Shown: positions 11,601 to 22,562 of the stretch, in pieces | How the letters are laid out: every line of letters begins with the position of its first letter | How positions within the stretch are numbered: position 1 is the first letter of the stretch | Origin: Bedellia somnulentella | Lineage: Eukaryota; Arthropoda; Insecta; Lepidoptera; Bedelliidae | Length of the DNA stretch: 64,000 nucleotides | Assembly (NCBI GenBank): GCA_963576735.1 | Contig: OY755183.1 | Coordinates: 12,419,213 to 12,483,212, forward strand | Direction of reading: 5' to 3' | Notes under the pieces: generated by a model | Database searches by the model: none | What the model was told of the DNA's origin: nothing | Seen by the model: only the letters and a program-made list of their open reading frames with translations | Program-made: the position numbers and the translations under genes

Positions 11601-14357
11601 CCACTTTTGGAAGTCGCGTGGGGAAAAAGATGTTAAAATAAAGGTTGTTGGTGATGGGTCTCCAACCTCATCGCCCAAAAATCCCTTAAAAGCCCCAATA
11701 CCATTAGTCGCCTCTTACGTACACCCACCGGTGAAATGGGGTAGTGCTATTCTAAGCTGACACTACATAGCGAGTCAAATTTAATGGCTCTAACTAATGA
11801 ATGCAATACTTAAAGATATATGTTTACCCTTGCACAATGATAGATGTCTGTGTAGGAACAGCAGAGATATACTGGCCAGTACACCCTGCTGTGTACCAAC
11901 TTATAATTTGTACGATACTCGATGTAGCATTTTGTATGACGCTGCTAGTATGCGAGTGAGGTCACCACATCTGCATAGGTTTCTTATGGTTAATGAAAAT
12001 GATATATTACTACAGTTACGTAAAGTCATATGACTCATTAAAATTCTACAAAAAATATTTGGCTTTGTATGATAACGAAAAAAACTGGCATAAGTCCAAA
12101 CTAAGACTGGATCCTATAATTACATATATTCACATTTTTACATATATTTTGGGATAATTCCAAAAGCCTAGTTCTGGACAATCTCTATTTTTAATTATTA
12201 ATGACGTAAATGTATTGTTACCATAATGTAATAACATTTTACTATTAACCAGCTTGAAATAATAAGTAGGGCTTCCATAAATATTTGAAATACATTTTTT
12301 TACACTGTTGAGTATGTTATTTGAATAAATTAGGTACAAATTGTTATCGTGAGGTAAACCAAAGTGGTGAAGAGAGAAGCGTCCATTAAATAGTTTGTGT
12401 AACATGTATAGTTTTGAGAGTAAGTTACGTACGTGACACTGATTTTCGTGTAAATCAAACAGCAGGACAAGCACGAGCACTATTTTATCGACACGATAAC
12501 GGTTAGAATGAGATGGCAGTACACGATACTAAGTAAGTGCGTAAGAGATGGCTGCTTTATCCCACGCGATAACTAGTTTAAACATCGCTCGTGCTTGCCC
12601 TTCTGTAGGGCAAGCACGAGCGCTATTTTATCGACACGATAACGGTTAGAATGAGATGGCAGTATACGATACTAAGTAAGTGCGTAAGAGATGGCTGCTT
12701 TATCGCACGCGATAACTAGTTTAAACACCGCTCGTGCTTGCCCTTCTGGTATACATAGCACGGTTAGACATCGTTGGTTCGTTTAGGGTTGCGCTTAAAA
12801 ACAACAATGATTATTTCGTTCATACCTCTTCTCACAACCTACTCAACATACAAAGCTACTGCGTGGAGGACTATTTTATCTATGTGTATGTAATTATATC
12901 TATGTAAATATCTCTTTAATCGTATTTTTGGTATATATAAATATGTGTGTAATGTATTCTTCCTTATTTTTCAGCCTGGGTACAGACAGCTTTTGGAGAA
13001 AGTGAACCATCATCGCCTGTGAGCACAATAGGTATGATACCAATTCTATTAAGTTTTTGGTTACGATAACCTGTTTGGATTGATTATTACTTTTTCACAT
13101 ACGTATAAGTTCAAATAACTATTATAATAAAATTATAATATGAAGATTAATGAGAAGGTGATTAACATCAAATAAGAAATGTGATTAATTTTTAGCCTTA
13201 AGTGTTAAGAATTAAACAGTATTTATGAAATGGCTGATGAAACTAAGCTCGAGGGGTCTGCTAGGATCTTAAAAAGTGGCTAACTTTTGGCTCACGCTCA
13301 CGCGTATATTTTTTGTTTTAGAAAACAACTTGGTAGTATTCGTTAGTATGCATACTCACTCTTGGCCACTGTAGACCATGGCCAAATTACCGTATACAGG
13401 ATATACTCGAGCCTCATAATGTGTCATATATGTGTTATAAGGTATAATTTTAATATGATTTTAACTCCAGGATCAAGCAGTTCGACCCCAGTGCCACCAT
13501 ATTACCATTTTTCTATCCGTAAACGATATTAGCATTCGTACCTTTTCTTACAGCCTGTAAAATATATTCGTGTCCCTCGCCGCCGCTTCGAAGGTCAAAC
13601 GAATTTACGGCAGAAGTATAGAATAATGCAAATTTTGGCGCTAACTAGTCGATGAAACTAACGACGACAAATACGGAATTATCGTTGGATTCGTGAAATA
13701 TACCCACTTATCAAAAATGTCAAAACCCGAATATTCGTTTTGTGCGAAGAGCGACAGTCATGAACGGTTTAGAGGTTAGAAGAGATACGTATGCTATTAT
13801 CGTTCTTGATGTGAAGGGTAGACTTTCTGGGTAGGCTAAAGTCTTTCAGTAAGGACATATATGGGCTATGAGTTAGGCTGCCACCCGGGGAAGTTTTTTC
13901 GAGTGTCCAATTTTTGTTGTCAGGGGAGACACATGTTTTTACAAATAAACGATAAATAAAAATAAATATTTAGTTAAAAATGCATCTACACTAATCCGCA
14001 TTAAAGAAAGCTCGGCAAAAAATTCGATATCAACAAAGTAAATAAAATGAAACAATGTTATTCTTTCTGATGCAAAAAAGACTTTTTGAGAGGCATCCAG
14101 GGAGTAGAACATAATCCGCCCAAATGACCGGGATTTTTGCTATGTTTGTCCGTGGGGCAATTTAGGTGATGCTTAGCTATGAGGAATAATTTGAACTTAT
14201 TTCAACTCCAGGATCAAACAGTTCATCCCCCGCGCCCCCTACCAACCTGTACTACCGTGACGAGCCGCCAAGCCCGGCTTTACGAGACTTCCAACCTTTC
14301 GACCTCGAGACCTGGTGGGGCAAACGATTGTTCCAGAATATCACCAACTCTTCTTAA
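8674..14357 (+). CDS. MCRIP: MAPK-regulated corepressor-interacting protein (MCRIP/FAM195 family)
   Basis: Five coding exons: 8674-8725, 8812-8896, 11286-11395, 12975-13031 and 14212-14357. All have GT/AG borders and consistent phase, giving 149 residues. Conserved blocks: an N-terminal basic stretch (VSKGPSKIVAKTRRG); then FHSNGKKTVHQRIQHDVLTP and QHEEIIKYINETW, matching the family's '(A)HEE..(K/R)(F/Y)I.E.W' core; and a C-terminal PSPALRDFQPFDLETWWGKR tail, comparable to the family's 'NPSLKTFKPIDL' end. Human MCRIP1 binds the CtBP corepressor and is controlled by ERK phosphorylation, and MCRIP proteins also associate with DDX6 and stress granules; those roles are inferred here from the family. 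The first donor (GAG|GTTTGT) is weak, the others good. Introns 2 and 3 carry SINEs and a MITE pair. A possible second last exon lies at 13471-13533. Confidence 0.83.
9448..9631 (-). repeat. SINE-S copy, diverged
   Basis: Contains acactcacggctatatccc and ggtagcc-type core and ends in agacactacac, the SINE-S 5' end on the minus strand. Located in MCRIP intron 2. Confidence 0.7.
9662..9984 (+). mobile_element. tRNA-derived SINE-B with 12-bp target duplication
   Basis: tRNA-like head with A box (gatagtccagtgggtag) and B box (gagttccaatcc), a 250 bp body (gagggaaaacatcgtgagg, ggcgataggcctgcccc) and the end aaccccttcggggacaaacg. A 12-bp duplication TGGTTTATTGTT flanks it (9650-9661 and 9985-9996), as expected from LINE-driven target-primed insertion. 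Sits in MCRIP intron 2. Confidence 0.85.
10642..10812 (-). repeat. SINE-B 3' part ending in a palindrome
   Basis: Reverse-strand 3' half of SINE-B, from cataacataaac through the body. It then turns back on itself: 10763-10778 and 10788-10803 form a perfect 16-bp inverted repeat (TCACGTGACAGGGGGC) with a 9-base spacer, so the element stops in a foldback. Confidence 0.75.
11000..11055 (-). repeat. SINE-S tail fragment
   Basis: atacatacat followed by ctcacagttataaatccct and agccag: the tail end of SINE-S only. Confidence 0.5.
11518..11768 (-). repeat. SINE-S, near full length
   Basis: Runs from an ACAT repeat through ctcacggctataaat and cgcctcttacgtacaccc to gacactaca. Located in MCRIP intron 3, opposite to the gene. 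Confidence 0.8.
12465..12600. mobile_element. MITE with GCAAGCACGAGC inverted ends, copy 1 of a tandem pair
   Basis: 136 bp, starting GGACAAGCACGAGC and ending GCTCGTGCTTGCCC. The interior includes tatcgacacgataacgg and cacgcgataactagttt. Almost identical to the adjacent copy 2; only TTCTGTA lies between them. Confidence 0.75.
12608..12743. mobile_element. MITE with GCAAGCACGAGC inverted ends, copy 2
   Basis: Same 136 bp element in the same orientation, beginning GGGCAAGCACGAGC. Further copies are at 38611-38750 (reverse, with longer inverted ends TACAGAAGGGCAAGC) and a decayed one at 20752-20868. Confidence 0.78.
13471..13533 (+). other. Possible alternative or relic last exon of MCRIP
   Basis: The acceptor aactccag| and the following bases resemble the true last exon at 14212 (both read aactccag|gatcaa then cagttc). 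Spliced from the exon ending at 13031, it reads GSSSSTPVPPYYHF, a few more residues and a stop, against GSNSSSPAPPTNLYY in the real exon. It lacks the conserved FQPFDLETWW tail. Either a partial duplication of the exon start or a genuine alternative end. Confidence 0.4.
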
Positions 14358-14713
14358 GATGGGAGAGAGAACTAGATGTGTAGGTCGATGGAATGGGCGG
14401 TGATGTAAGTTACAATCAACTGTGATTTACTTAAATTTTTCTTGTTTTATTGAATCTTAGTTTAGAGCCATTTTTTTTGTTTATATTTGTGGTTTTTTTA
14501 TGTTACTGTCTGTATAAGACCTGTTTTTAAAGTAACTGATTTTAGTTTGAATGTTTCATGTGCCAACAAACTTGTTACATTGTTTTGCAGTAATTATGAT
14601 GGTCTGAATTATATTTATTTATATTACGATACTTATTTTTTAAATACAAGTTTAAGTAACTTACAGTTGATTGTATCTAAACTCCACATTACAGTTTATG
14701 ATGCGTAATCCAT

Positions 14714-14719
14714 AATAAA
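14714..14719 (+). terminator. Candidate polyadenylation signal for MCRIP
   Basis: AATAAA 357 bases after the stop codon. This is the nearest canonical signal I see; later ones would give a longer 3' UTR. Confidence 0.35.
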
Positions 14720-15289
14720 CAATATCATTCTTTCTTTTTTACAGAAGTACAGATTTTTTCTCGTATTGCATAAAGAGAAAACTACATTGCTACAAGATTT
14801 AAGTTAAAATAAAGTTAGGAAACGAAGTAGAAAGTTAAAAAAACAAAGCTGGCCTATTCATTTTAATTTTTATATATAAAAGTAAAATGAAAAACATATG
14901 AAAATCCGTTTTGGATACAAAAAAAATTTACAAAAAAACGTATAGATTAAGAACCGGTTTCCAGGTTTTATTTAATTGAATTGCACAGTCCAGCTCAGCA
15001 GAATCCACATTAAGATTATTCTTAGTAATTTACACACATTACATACAAACAATTGTGGAAAGTGTGATAGGTTGATCCATATCTCTATGCAAACTCAAGT
15101 TATTTTTTTAAAAACAGTAATACCTATAAGTATTCAAAAACAAACATAATATTTAATGAAAATGGTTAAAGATTCCAGAATGTTCTTTATATACCGCCTT
15201 CAATTTTAGAAATAGATTCATTGCAAATTTGAAATTAAAAGTTAACCTACGATATGTTATTAAAACTACCACTGTCGTATCCCTTTTTA

Positions 15290-15442
15290 TACCGCAATCA
15301 AAATTACCTTCTTATAGTTACTACCGCAATCAAAATTACCTTCTTATAGTTACTACCGCAATCAAAATTACCTTCTTATAGTTACTACCGCAATCAAAAT
15401 TACCTTCTTATAGTTACTACCGCAATCAAAATTACCTTCTTA
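15290..15442. repeat. Minisatellite, 32-bp unit, about 4.8 copies
   Basis: Unit taccgcaatcaaaattacct plus tcttatagttac, repeated head to tail without variation until the last, partial copy. No spacers differ between units, so it is a tandem array and not a CRISPR. Confidence 0.92.
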
Positions 15443-18400
15443 GAAGTATAATTGCAATGGGCAGAGTTGAGTTAGCATTTTAAGAGAGCGATTATTTTTG
15501 TTGTTTATTGCTTGATAAGTTTTTCAGGCTTGTTAAATCTCAAAAAGTACTCTGTTCTAGAGTATCCTCAAATAATACTTGAAAAATACTTTTTGATACT
15601 ATCGCGTAGTGCTGAAAACTGATTAAAATTTCGTAGATCTGCTAGTTTTTATCTTCATGTGGATAAAGCAAAGACCCGATTCAAATTTACACCTCGGATA
15701 AAAAAGACATAATCTTACAGAAACAAATATAAATTAATAATATCAAACTGTTTGTGAAATCTTATCTGCACATACGAGAATTCTACAGTAAGTAAAAGTT
15801 ACTTTCAGAACACTTTTTCTTTCTCAAAAATTTAAATCTTATTTTTTTTTTTTTTTACATATTGATTTTACTTCTTTATCTATTAAAGTACAAGGCAAGC
15901 AAATTTATACAATTAAATAGTATAATTATTGTGGTACGATCAATTAGTAACGTAGACAAGTTCTATCTCCTAATTCTAATTTGTTACAATATAAGAAAGT
16001 GCACTTCACATTCTTGACTAATAGTAGACATTTCTTACTTTTTTTAATGAAAACTCTATTTTAGAATAATGGCCACGATTTACTAGCTTCAAAAATCTTC
16101 TGCTTTAGTAGAAAGATATAAATTATATTTATAAATGTACTAAACATTACAATTTTGTATACTAAAAACAAAATATTGTATCAATTGTAGGAAACTTATT
16201 TATATCTAAGCAGATGTGCCCTGCAAACATCCCCGTCCTTGTTTTACTTAATTCACTTGCTTGTTTACTAATAACAAATTGTTGCTTTTTTATTAAAAAA
16301 ATATTTTAATAATGAGCATCCTGTAAAAGACACCAAACTAAAATGTATATTTAAGATTACAGTTATCTAACAAAAAAATGTTATTAAATGGACAAAATGT
16401 ATTGTTTTAACAACACATTTTTGTCCATTTTTGTTAATTCTATAGATCATGTTATTATTTCAATAATACAAATTTACAATGCAATAAATATATTGATCCA
16501 TATTTGTATGGATGAATAAGCAATATTAAATAGGTGATTAAAAAGTATTTTTTATATTTGTATGAATCAATGTGTGTTTGCTTGTTCAAGCGGAAAATAC
16601 AAAAAGCTATTTCATATAGCATCTTGTTGTCGTTTTATGCTTACACTATAGTTTCCTTGTGGTTGAAACATATAGTATTCTATCCCCCGTACCATGAGAT
16701 GATTGAGAGCAGTAATGTCACGATTTTGTGACAGACATCCAGAAATTGTATTAATATTAGCGGCTGATTTCACACAAAACGTGACATACTCGCTTTCAAA
16801 CGTCACAAACTACAAGAGCTGGTTCGATTATAAAAATATGTACTATAAATTTAGTGGAAGAACATCAGTAAAATAAAATAGTTTGCGAGCACTTTTCATA
16901 ACTAGAGTTTTCACTACTTCATAGATTCAACCCTCAGCAATACATTGGCATACCTGTGGGTTGAGTCCTTTCTGCTTAACTACGTTCTGTTATTCTTGGC
17001 TTGAACGAAAAAAACTTGCTTTGATTAAAAAGCCATATAAACTGTAGTGGCGTAAGCACACGCCTATAATATAATAATATGTCTGTAGAATGAAATTTAT
17101 TATAATTCAAGTAATAAAATTGGAAAAATTCTGATTATGTTGATTGGTCGACAATTTTCGTGTGAAACTAATTCCCGAAATTTACTACCTATGTTATATT
17201 TCAACATATCTCCAATCTAAATAAATATTTGTGGAACAGTGACTTAAGATATTGCGTCTACAACTTTTATGCGAATGTATTCTATAGTGCCATTATAAAC
17301 ACAGCAATTAGTTAGTCTTCCACTTATACAAATTTACATGATGTTATCATAATGTATAAGTAAATAATGTTATATATAAATGTTGTGTAAGGCTCAGTTG
17401 CGATATTTCGTAATAATTTCATACAGCATGCTCTTATTTGTCCATTTCATTGTGAGATTGAGATACACGTATTTGGAATTGTGTAAGTGTGAATGAGTAA
17501 TGACGAGAATGTTAGCATCGCTGTTGTTGTCCCTCTTTTCCAGACAACGATGGAAAGAGACAGCCCTAAGGTCTGATGTTGAATTCCGAAGGAATTCTGA
17601 CAGATGAAATTTTTTGATATGTCAGAGATTACAAACAGTTTTGGTCGAACTCAAAGCATCTAAATCCACATTTTATTTGTTAGTGTAACTATTTTATTAA
17701 GTGCGATGCTCAAAATCAACATTGAATTAACGGCCAGTGATACTTAAGACAATGTTATCTGAAAATATCTAATATCTTTATGAATATATGTAAGAATACT
17801 AAGGAATTGAAAATCAGATCTTAGAAAAGTATATGGCTATGGTTGAAGTCCAATTAGATTTCTTTATACCTTTATATATATTATAAAAATCTATATAACA
17901 TTGACATATGAAACTTCCATTTCAAAAAGGCGGTCATTGCTAGTCTTGTTTAGTTGTGGTATGTTCAGCAGTTCTCACCGAGCCATTTCAAGGGTTTCAA
18001 TTGTATTTCAATGAAAGCCAATTCAATGTATTTCTGAATTCATCGTATACTTCTCTGATTAATACCTTTCAACTATAACATATTTATATAATGTTAGAAG
18101 TTGCAAGGATGTTAAAAGTAGAAACGAACAAAATTAATTTTATTTATAATATATGCCTTCCCTTCTATTATTTTCGAATTATCAGCATTCAGTCGTAAAT
18201 ATTAATTAAAGAAGTGCGAATATCTATTAAAATTAAGTTTTTAGTTTGGTATTATCGAGCTAAATACAGAGCAAAAACAAAATATATTTATATCTCTTTT
18301 ATTCCTTAGCAATATTATCAAATAAACTATTCGAATGGATTCGATAAAACTCGCACTATGCATTCAGTAGGCGGAATGTAAGTTTAAAAAATCGTTTTCG

Positions 18401-20751
18401 AACAGAATGATTGTGTTCCATACATCAGAGTGAGAACAATACTTATTTGTGTCTCTGCTGGCATATGTCAGAAAATTGTGTGTTGTTTTCTATTCAGTAC
18501 TTTAAAAGCATTGATATTATTGTATGATTTTGAAATAACTAATGCAATATTTGTAATGAACGTTTTTATTATATAAGAATACACATTTTATTTTATGCAC
18601 AAGTACAGATATTAGAATCTATCAATTATATGGAATGTTTTTTTAATATCTAAAATTTTATGGCATGTATTTAACGCGGCGACAAATTGATACAATTCCG
18701 GGTCGTAAAAAAACTGAAAATGGGTAGTAAATAATCTACTTTGGCGACTAATTAGAGGTAGCATCTTAACTAGAAAGCGGCGGCTTTTTAATGAGTTTTG
18801 AGGTTTTATTTAAATTTTATCTGGCAGTGATTTTCTTTTGTGGCAATTGAATTTCTTCTAAGGCGACAAATTATTGGCGGATAGAAAAGTTAAAATAGGC
18901 TTTCATAAATTCTAAAATGGGGTCTGAAATAAATACAAACAAGATCTTAAAAAAATACTTTTGGCTACAATTGTTGGGATCTAAATTAACCAAATTGTGA
19001 CATGCTATAAAACTTATCTTGGTCTATTTTATTAACCTTCCCTCTTTTAAATGAACCTACCTACTTTCAGTAACAGCGTGTCGACGTCACCCTGCTTCAA
19101 GGGGTGCCTATTTCCGCTCTAAGGGACACAAGCTAACCCTAACCTAACCTAGCACAAATACAATTGTGGTGATTAATTGTTTTTTAATGCGATGCCCCCC
19201 ATGTGGTTGGCTTCGCCCCCCGTCCCCCCTCTGTTTTCCTTCTCTAACTTAATTGCATCTGCCCAATAGGCTGGGTGAAGCAACTTTTGACCTAACCTAA
19301 TTTATTTTATTTTTATTAATTTTTACTTCAATACACAAAATATGTAATTTGCTTAATATTATAGTCACAAAAACTTGCCGCTTGCTATTGGCAAGAAACG
19401 CGCTAAACCCCCCGCTCCGCAGCCTCCGCACTGCTCAGACACACGAGCGCATTTGCCGCCTTTTCGAGAATTTACGAATCTGCAAAAAATAATATAATAT
19501 CCAAAAACATTATTATAATACCCATTTTCAGTTTTAAAGCTACCTGAAAATCGCTGCCAGATGTGTATTTTTATAATGAAATCCAATAGTTGCCCGTGCA
19601 GAATGTATGATATCCCCTCGGAAATATTAGTCGCCACATTAGGTTTTATAATACCTTAACCAGTTTTACACTGATCCCGCATGATATATTTGATACCTTA
19701 CAGTAGCAGCCGTTTTTTTAGTTTTTTGATCCTAGCATTTTGTTGCTTGTATAGTTTAATAGTTGCTAAAATATTTAATCACTGCAAAGTTAGTTTTTTT
19801 GTGACTTAATAGAAAGTTGCCTAAAAAGGATTTCAGTTGCCGTGTTAAATATTTGCCAAATTTTATGACATAATCGGCTCAGAAATTATTTGTAATAGAA
19901 TTTTATTGAATATTATGCTCAAATAATGTGAATTTATTAATATCAAGAATCTTTAATCCAGTGAAAAATGTTGTGAAGTTTTTCTTATGAAATGAAATGT
20001 TTTTATAATAGGTCTCATGTTATTCAAGAAAATGTTATATTTTAATACATTTTGTTGTTTATATTTTGTTTTGCAAGTGAGTAGAATAGTCTATACCTTT
20101 TTAGATGTCTTTTGTTAGCCGAAGTAGTGAAATCACAGGAGATAGAATATTTTTAGACTGATTTAGTTAATAAAAGTTATGCTTTTATGTAGTTGAATAA
20201 AAATATCTGAAAAGATTTTAACGAGGTTTTATTTTTCTTGCAGCTTTCAAATCCAAATATGTTCATAGTTATATTAACGACAATTGCTTCTAACCCATCC
20301 TCAATCGCAGCCCATCGAGAAACTCGAGCCTAGCATGAATAGGGTGATTTGGCCATAGTCTACTACGCTGGCCTTGTGAGGTTTGGCAGACTAACTAAGG
20401 GCTTTTCGTGCCTTCCAAATCACGAAGTTTACATTTTTTTGACAAATAAGTAATTTAAACCAGCAATGTGCTGCGAAACTGCAGTACATCGTACTTACTG
20501 ATTTTGTAATCTTACCCATCGGGAATAGAACCAGGAACATTCCCAATGTGAACTAAACGCTAGGCCTACATGGCGCGTAGTTACCCCAACAATGGTACTC
20601 ATAAAGTTTGCAAAATATTTACCAAACCGCGCGTGTATGTATGTAGACGTGATTGTTTTAGTAAACAACCCACACGTGGCTATAGTCTAATAGTTAGACT
20701 ATACTGACCATCACTTAAACTTATAAATTCATATTTTTGTCAGCAGGCAGT

Positions 20752-20868
20752 AAAGCACGAGTGTTATTTCATCGTAACGATATCGGTTAGAATGAGATGA
20801 CAGTACGATATTGCGCTGTTTTATACCACGCGATGTCTAGTTAAAAGATCACTCGTATCAACTATGCC
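20752..20868. repeat. Decayed MITE of the GCAAGCACGAGC family
   Basis: aagcacgagtgttatttcat, then cggttagaatgagatgacag and ccacgcgatgtctagtt, track the MITE at 12608 with many changes. Confidence 0.6.
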
Positions 20869-20970
20869 GGTTCAGAGTACCTACGTTTTGCTTGGAGCAT
20901 GCATCCACATGATAGGGCGCAGGCCTGTCGCCTTTTTGTACGAATACACTATCATATGACTAGACAAGGC
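20869..20970 (-). repeat. SINE-B fragment
   Basis: ggttcagagtacctacgttt and gcaggcctgtcgcc followed by gtacgaatacacta match the SINE-B body on the minus strand. Confidence 0.6.
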
Positions 20971-21440
20971 AAGGTTTTCTTATTTACCATTGTAATAGTC
21001 ATGGGACCTCCGTTACGGATCATTAAAAAAGCCAAGCTGCCGTTTCCACTCAAGTTTTCTACCATATCTATAACATAAACTCACGTTAAGATCCACAAAC
21101 TTTTCTTGGCCGGTAAGGGCTTCGCTGTTATCCATATTAGTATTGCCAGTAAATAAAAATTAACCATTATAAGGGGAATAATTTTAAATCATACAGGCTA
21201 AATTATTTATGTATTGTAATGTCTTAATAAAAAAATTTGTATAATATTAATTTAATTAATAACTATTATTGTAAGTAAATAAGTTCGTTTAATATAAGCT
21301 ATTATATTTGCTTATTTTTGCCCTTGTCTTGTATATCTACACGAATGACTGTTACCCTGAATTTACTGATCTTACCTTCCAAATGTTGTCTGGATGAGAT
21401 CGCTTTTAGCGATAACACTGCCTATTGTATTATTTAAAGC

Positions 21441-21742
21441 TTTTTGTTCATGAAAACCTCATGTGGGGATTATTACTAATACATACAGAATACTTTTACA
21501 CGTTTAAGTAGTGTTTGCGTTTCCTACCTCCGAATTCTTACTAATTCGGAAGGCCACTTGTCTACCTTTTCAGATAGAATGCAAATCCCCAAATGAGGTT
21601 TTCATGAACAAAAAGATTTAAATTATGTGATAGTTAGGCGTTTTCAACATTTGCAATCTATCTGAAAAGGTAGACAAGTGGCCTTCCGAATTAGTAAAAA
21701 TTCGGAGGTAGGAAACGCAAACACTACTTAAACGTGTAAAAG
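21441..21742. repeat. Two interleaved inverted repeats (foldback structure)
   Basis: Arm a 21441-21470 pairs with a' 21585-21614 (about 30 bp, tttgttcatgaaaacctcat core). Arm b 21493-21577 pairs with b' 21658-21742 (about 85 bp with only a few differences). Order along the DNA is a-b-a'-b', so the two hairpins cannot both form as nested stems. Arm b itself holds CCGAATT-cttact-AATTCGG. Confidence 0.85.
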
Positions 21743-21779
21743 AAATAAAGCATAGAAGAATTTCGCGCTGGCAGCTATT

Positions 21780-21853
21780 GACACGGGGTGGCTCAATTGG
21801 CAGAGCGACGGGGGCGTATACCCGAGGTCGCAGGTTCGATTCCCGCCTGTGTC
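21780..21853 (+). repeat. tRNA-like sequence, not a functional tRNA
   Basis: A good acceptor pair (GACACGG with CTGTGTC), D arm gctcaattggcagagc and B box ggttcgattcc. The anticodon arm is distorted: only four base pairs, an 8-base loop and no U33-type context. Read as a tRNA pseudogene or the head of a SINE. Confidence 0.55.
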
Positions 21854-22562
21854 GAAATTTTTCTTTCCATGATTTATTCTTCATGTTTCATTATTTCACA
21901 CTCAAGGATTTGTTATTTGTGACACTCGAAGTAAAAAAGTGGGTACCTACATAAAAAAAATCCTGTAAAGCAGAGGTTTACCTTGTCGTGTACTGTCTTT
22001 TACATTTAATGTTCACACATAGATCCCCTAAAAAAGTGGCTCAGAAAAAATAATTCTAAACATCAGATATTATTTGGGTCATTCATTTTGCTGGATCAAT
22101 CGATTAATGGGCACTTTTCTATTGCTGTCAACAGCCTTGTATTTTCATATATATGTCGAAACAATTATGACTTAATAAATAACACATTGGTACATCCCCG
22201 CATTAAGATTGGAACCAACTGCAACAGTGTATACGAATTGAAATCTTATTCGGGAGCATTTTCCCCATTCTCGTAACCCGCACCGCTATAGTCATGTGCG
22301 CACAATTTTGGGGACGGTATTAGCCGACTAGATAATTCTAGCAAAATAAATAATAATTTTCATAAATTTTTATATTGTTAATTTTAAATAGGTATTTATG
22401 TACCACTTCGAAAAATTAATGAAAATGATAATTTATTATATACGTAGGTCACCCTATAAGGTTTATTTAGTTGAGAGCTTACTGACAATGATAGGCTGAA
22501 ATTTCAAAATGGCGACAGTAGTAGTAGTAGTGGCCGTTGGCCAAGAAATGTTTGTGGATCTG

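Larger units (their letters stand above)
14358..20230. other. Gene-free, repeat-poor tract, possible long 3' UTR of MCRIP
   Basis: About 5.9 kb downstream of the MCRIP stop. It is AT-rich and holds none of the SINE, Helitron or TIR families that crowd the rest of the window. I see no exon with matching splice sites. AATAAA occurs at 14714-14719 and again later. A long 3' UTR is one explanation for the lack of insertions, but nothing proves it. A minisatellite lies at 15290-15442 and CCTAA-like motifs at 19134-19151. Confidence 0.4.
21089..22562. mobile_element. TA-flanked TIR transposon, copy 1
   Basis: Ends AGATCCACAAACTTTTCTTGG and its inverted match CAAGAAATGTTTGTGGATCTG lie inside TA dinucleotides (21087-21088 and 22563-22564). 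It is collinear with copies at 23797-25515 (inverted) and 53280-55399. It has empty sites for the two SINEs those copies share. Unlike them it contains a 440-bp foldback-plus-tRNA-like insert (about 21440-21880). No transposase is visible. TA duplication fits a Tc1/mariner-type mobiliser. Confidence 0.8.

Noticed and set aside
12130..12480. 116-codon minus-strand open frame
   Set aside because: No recognisable domain, lies in an MCRIP intron, starts inside the MITE end and has no in-phase splice partners. Could be chance in AT-rich DNA.
15290..15442. Regular repeats that could suggest a CRISPR array
   Set aside because: Units are contiguous with no unique spacers, and the genome is eukaryotic; it is a minisatellite.
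16534..16806. Overlapping + and - open frames
   Set aside because: Short, AT-rich, no motif, in the presumed 3' UTR tract.
21780..21853. Functional tRNA gene candidate
   Set aside because: Acceptor pairs well but the anticodon arm does not form a normal 5-bp stem and 7-base loop.
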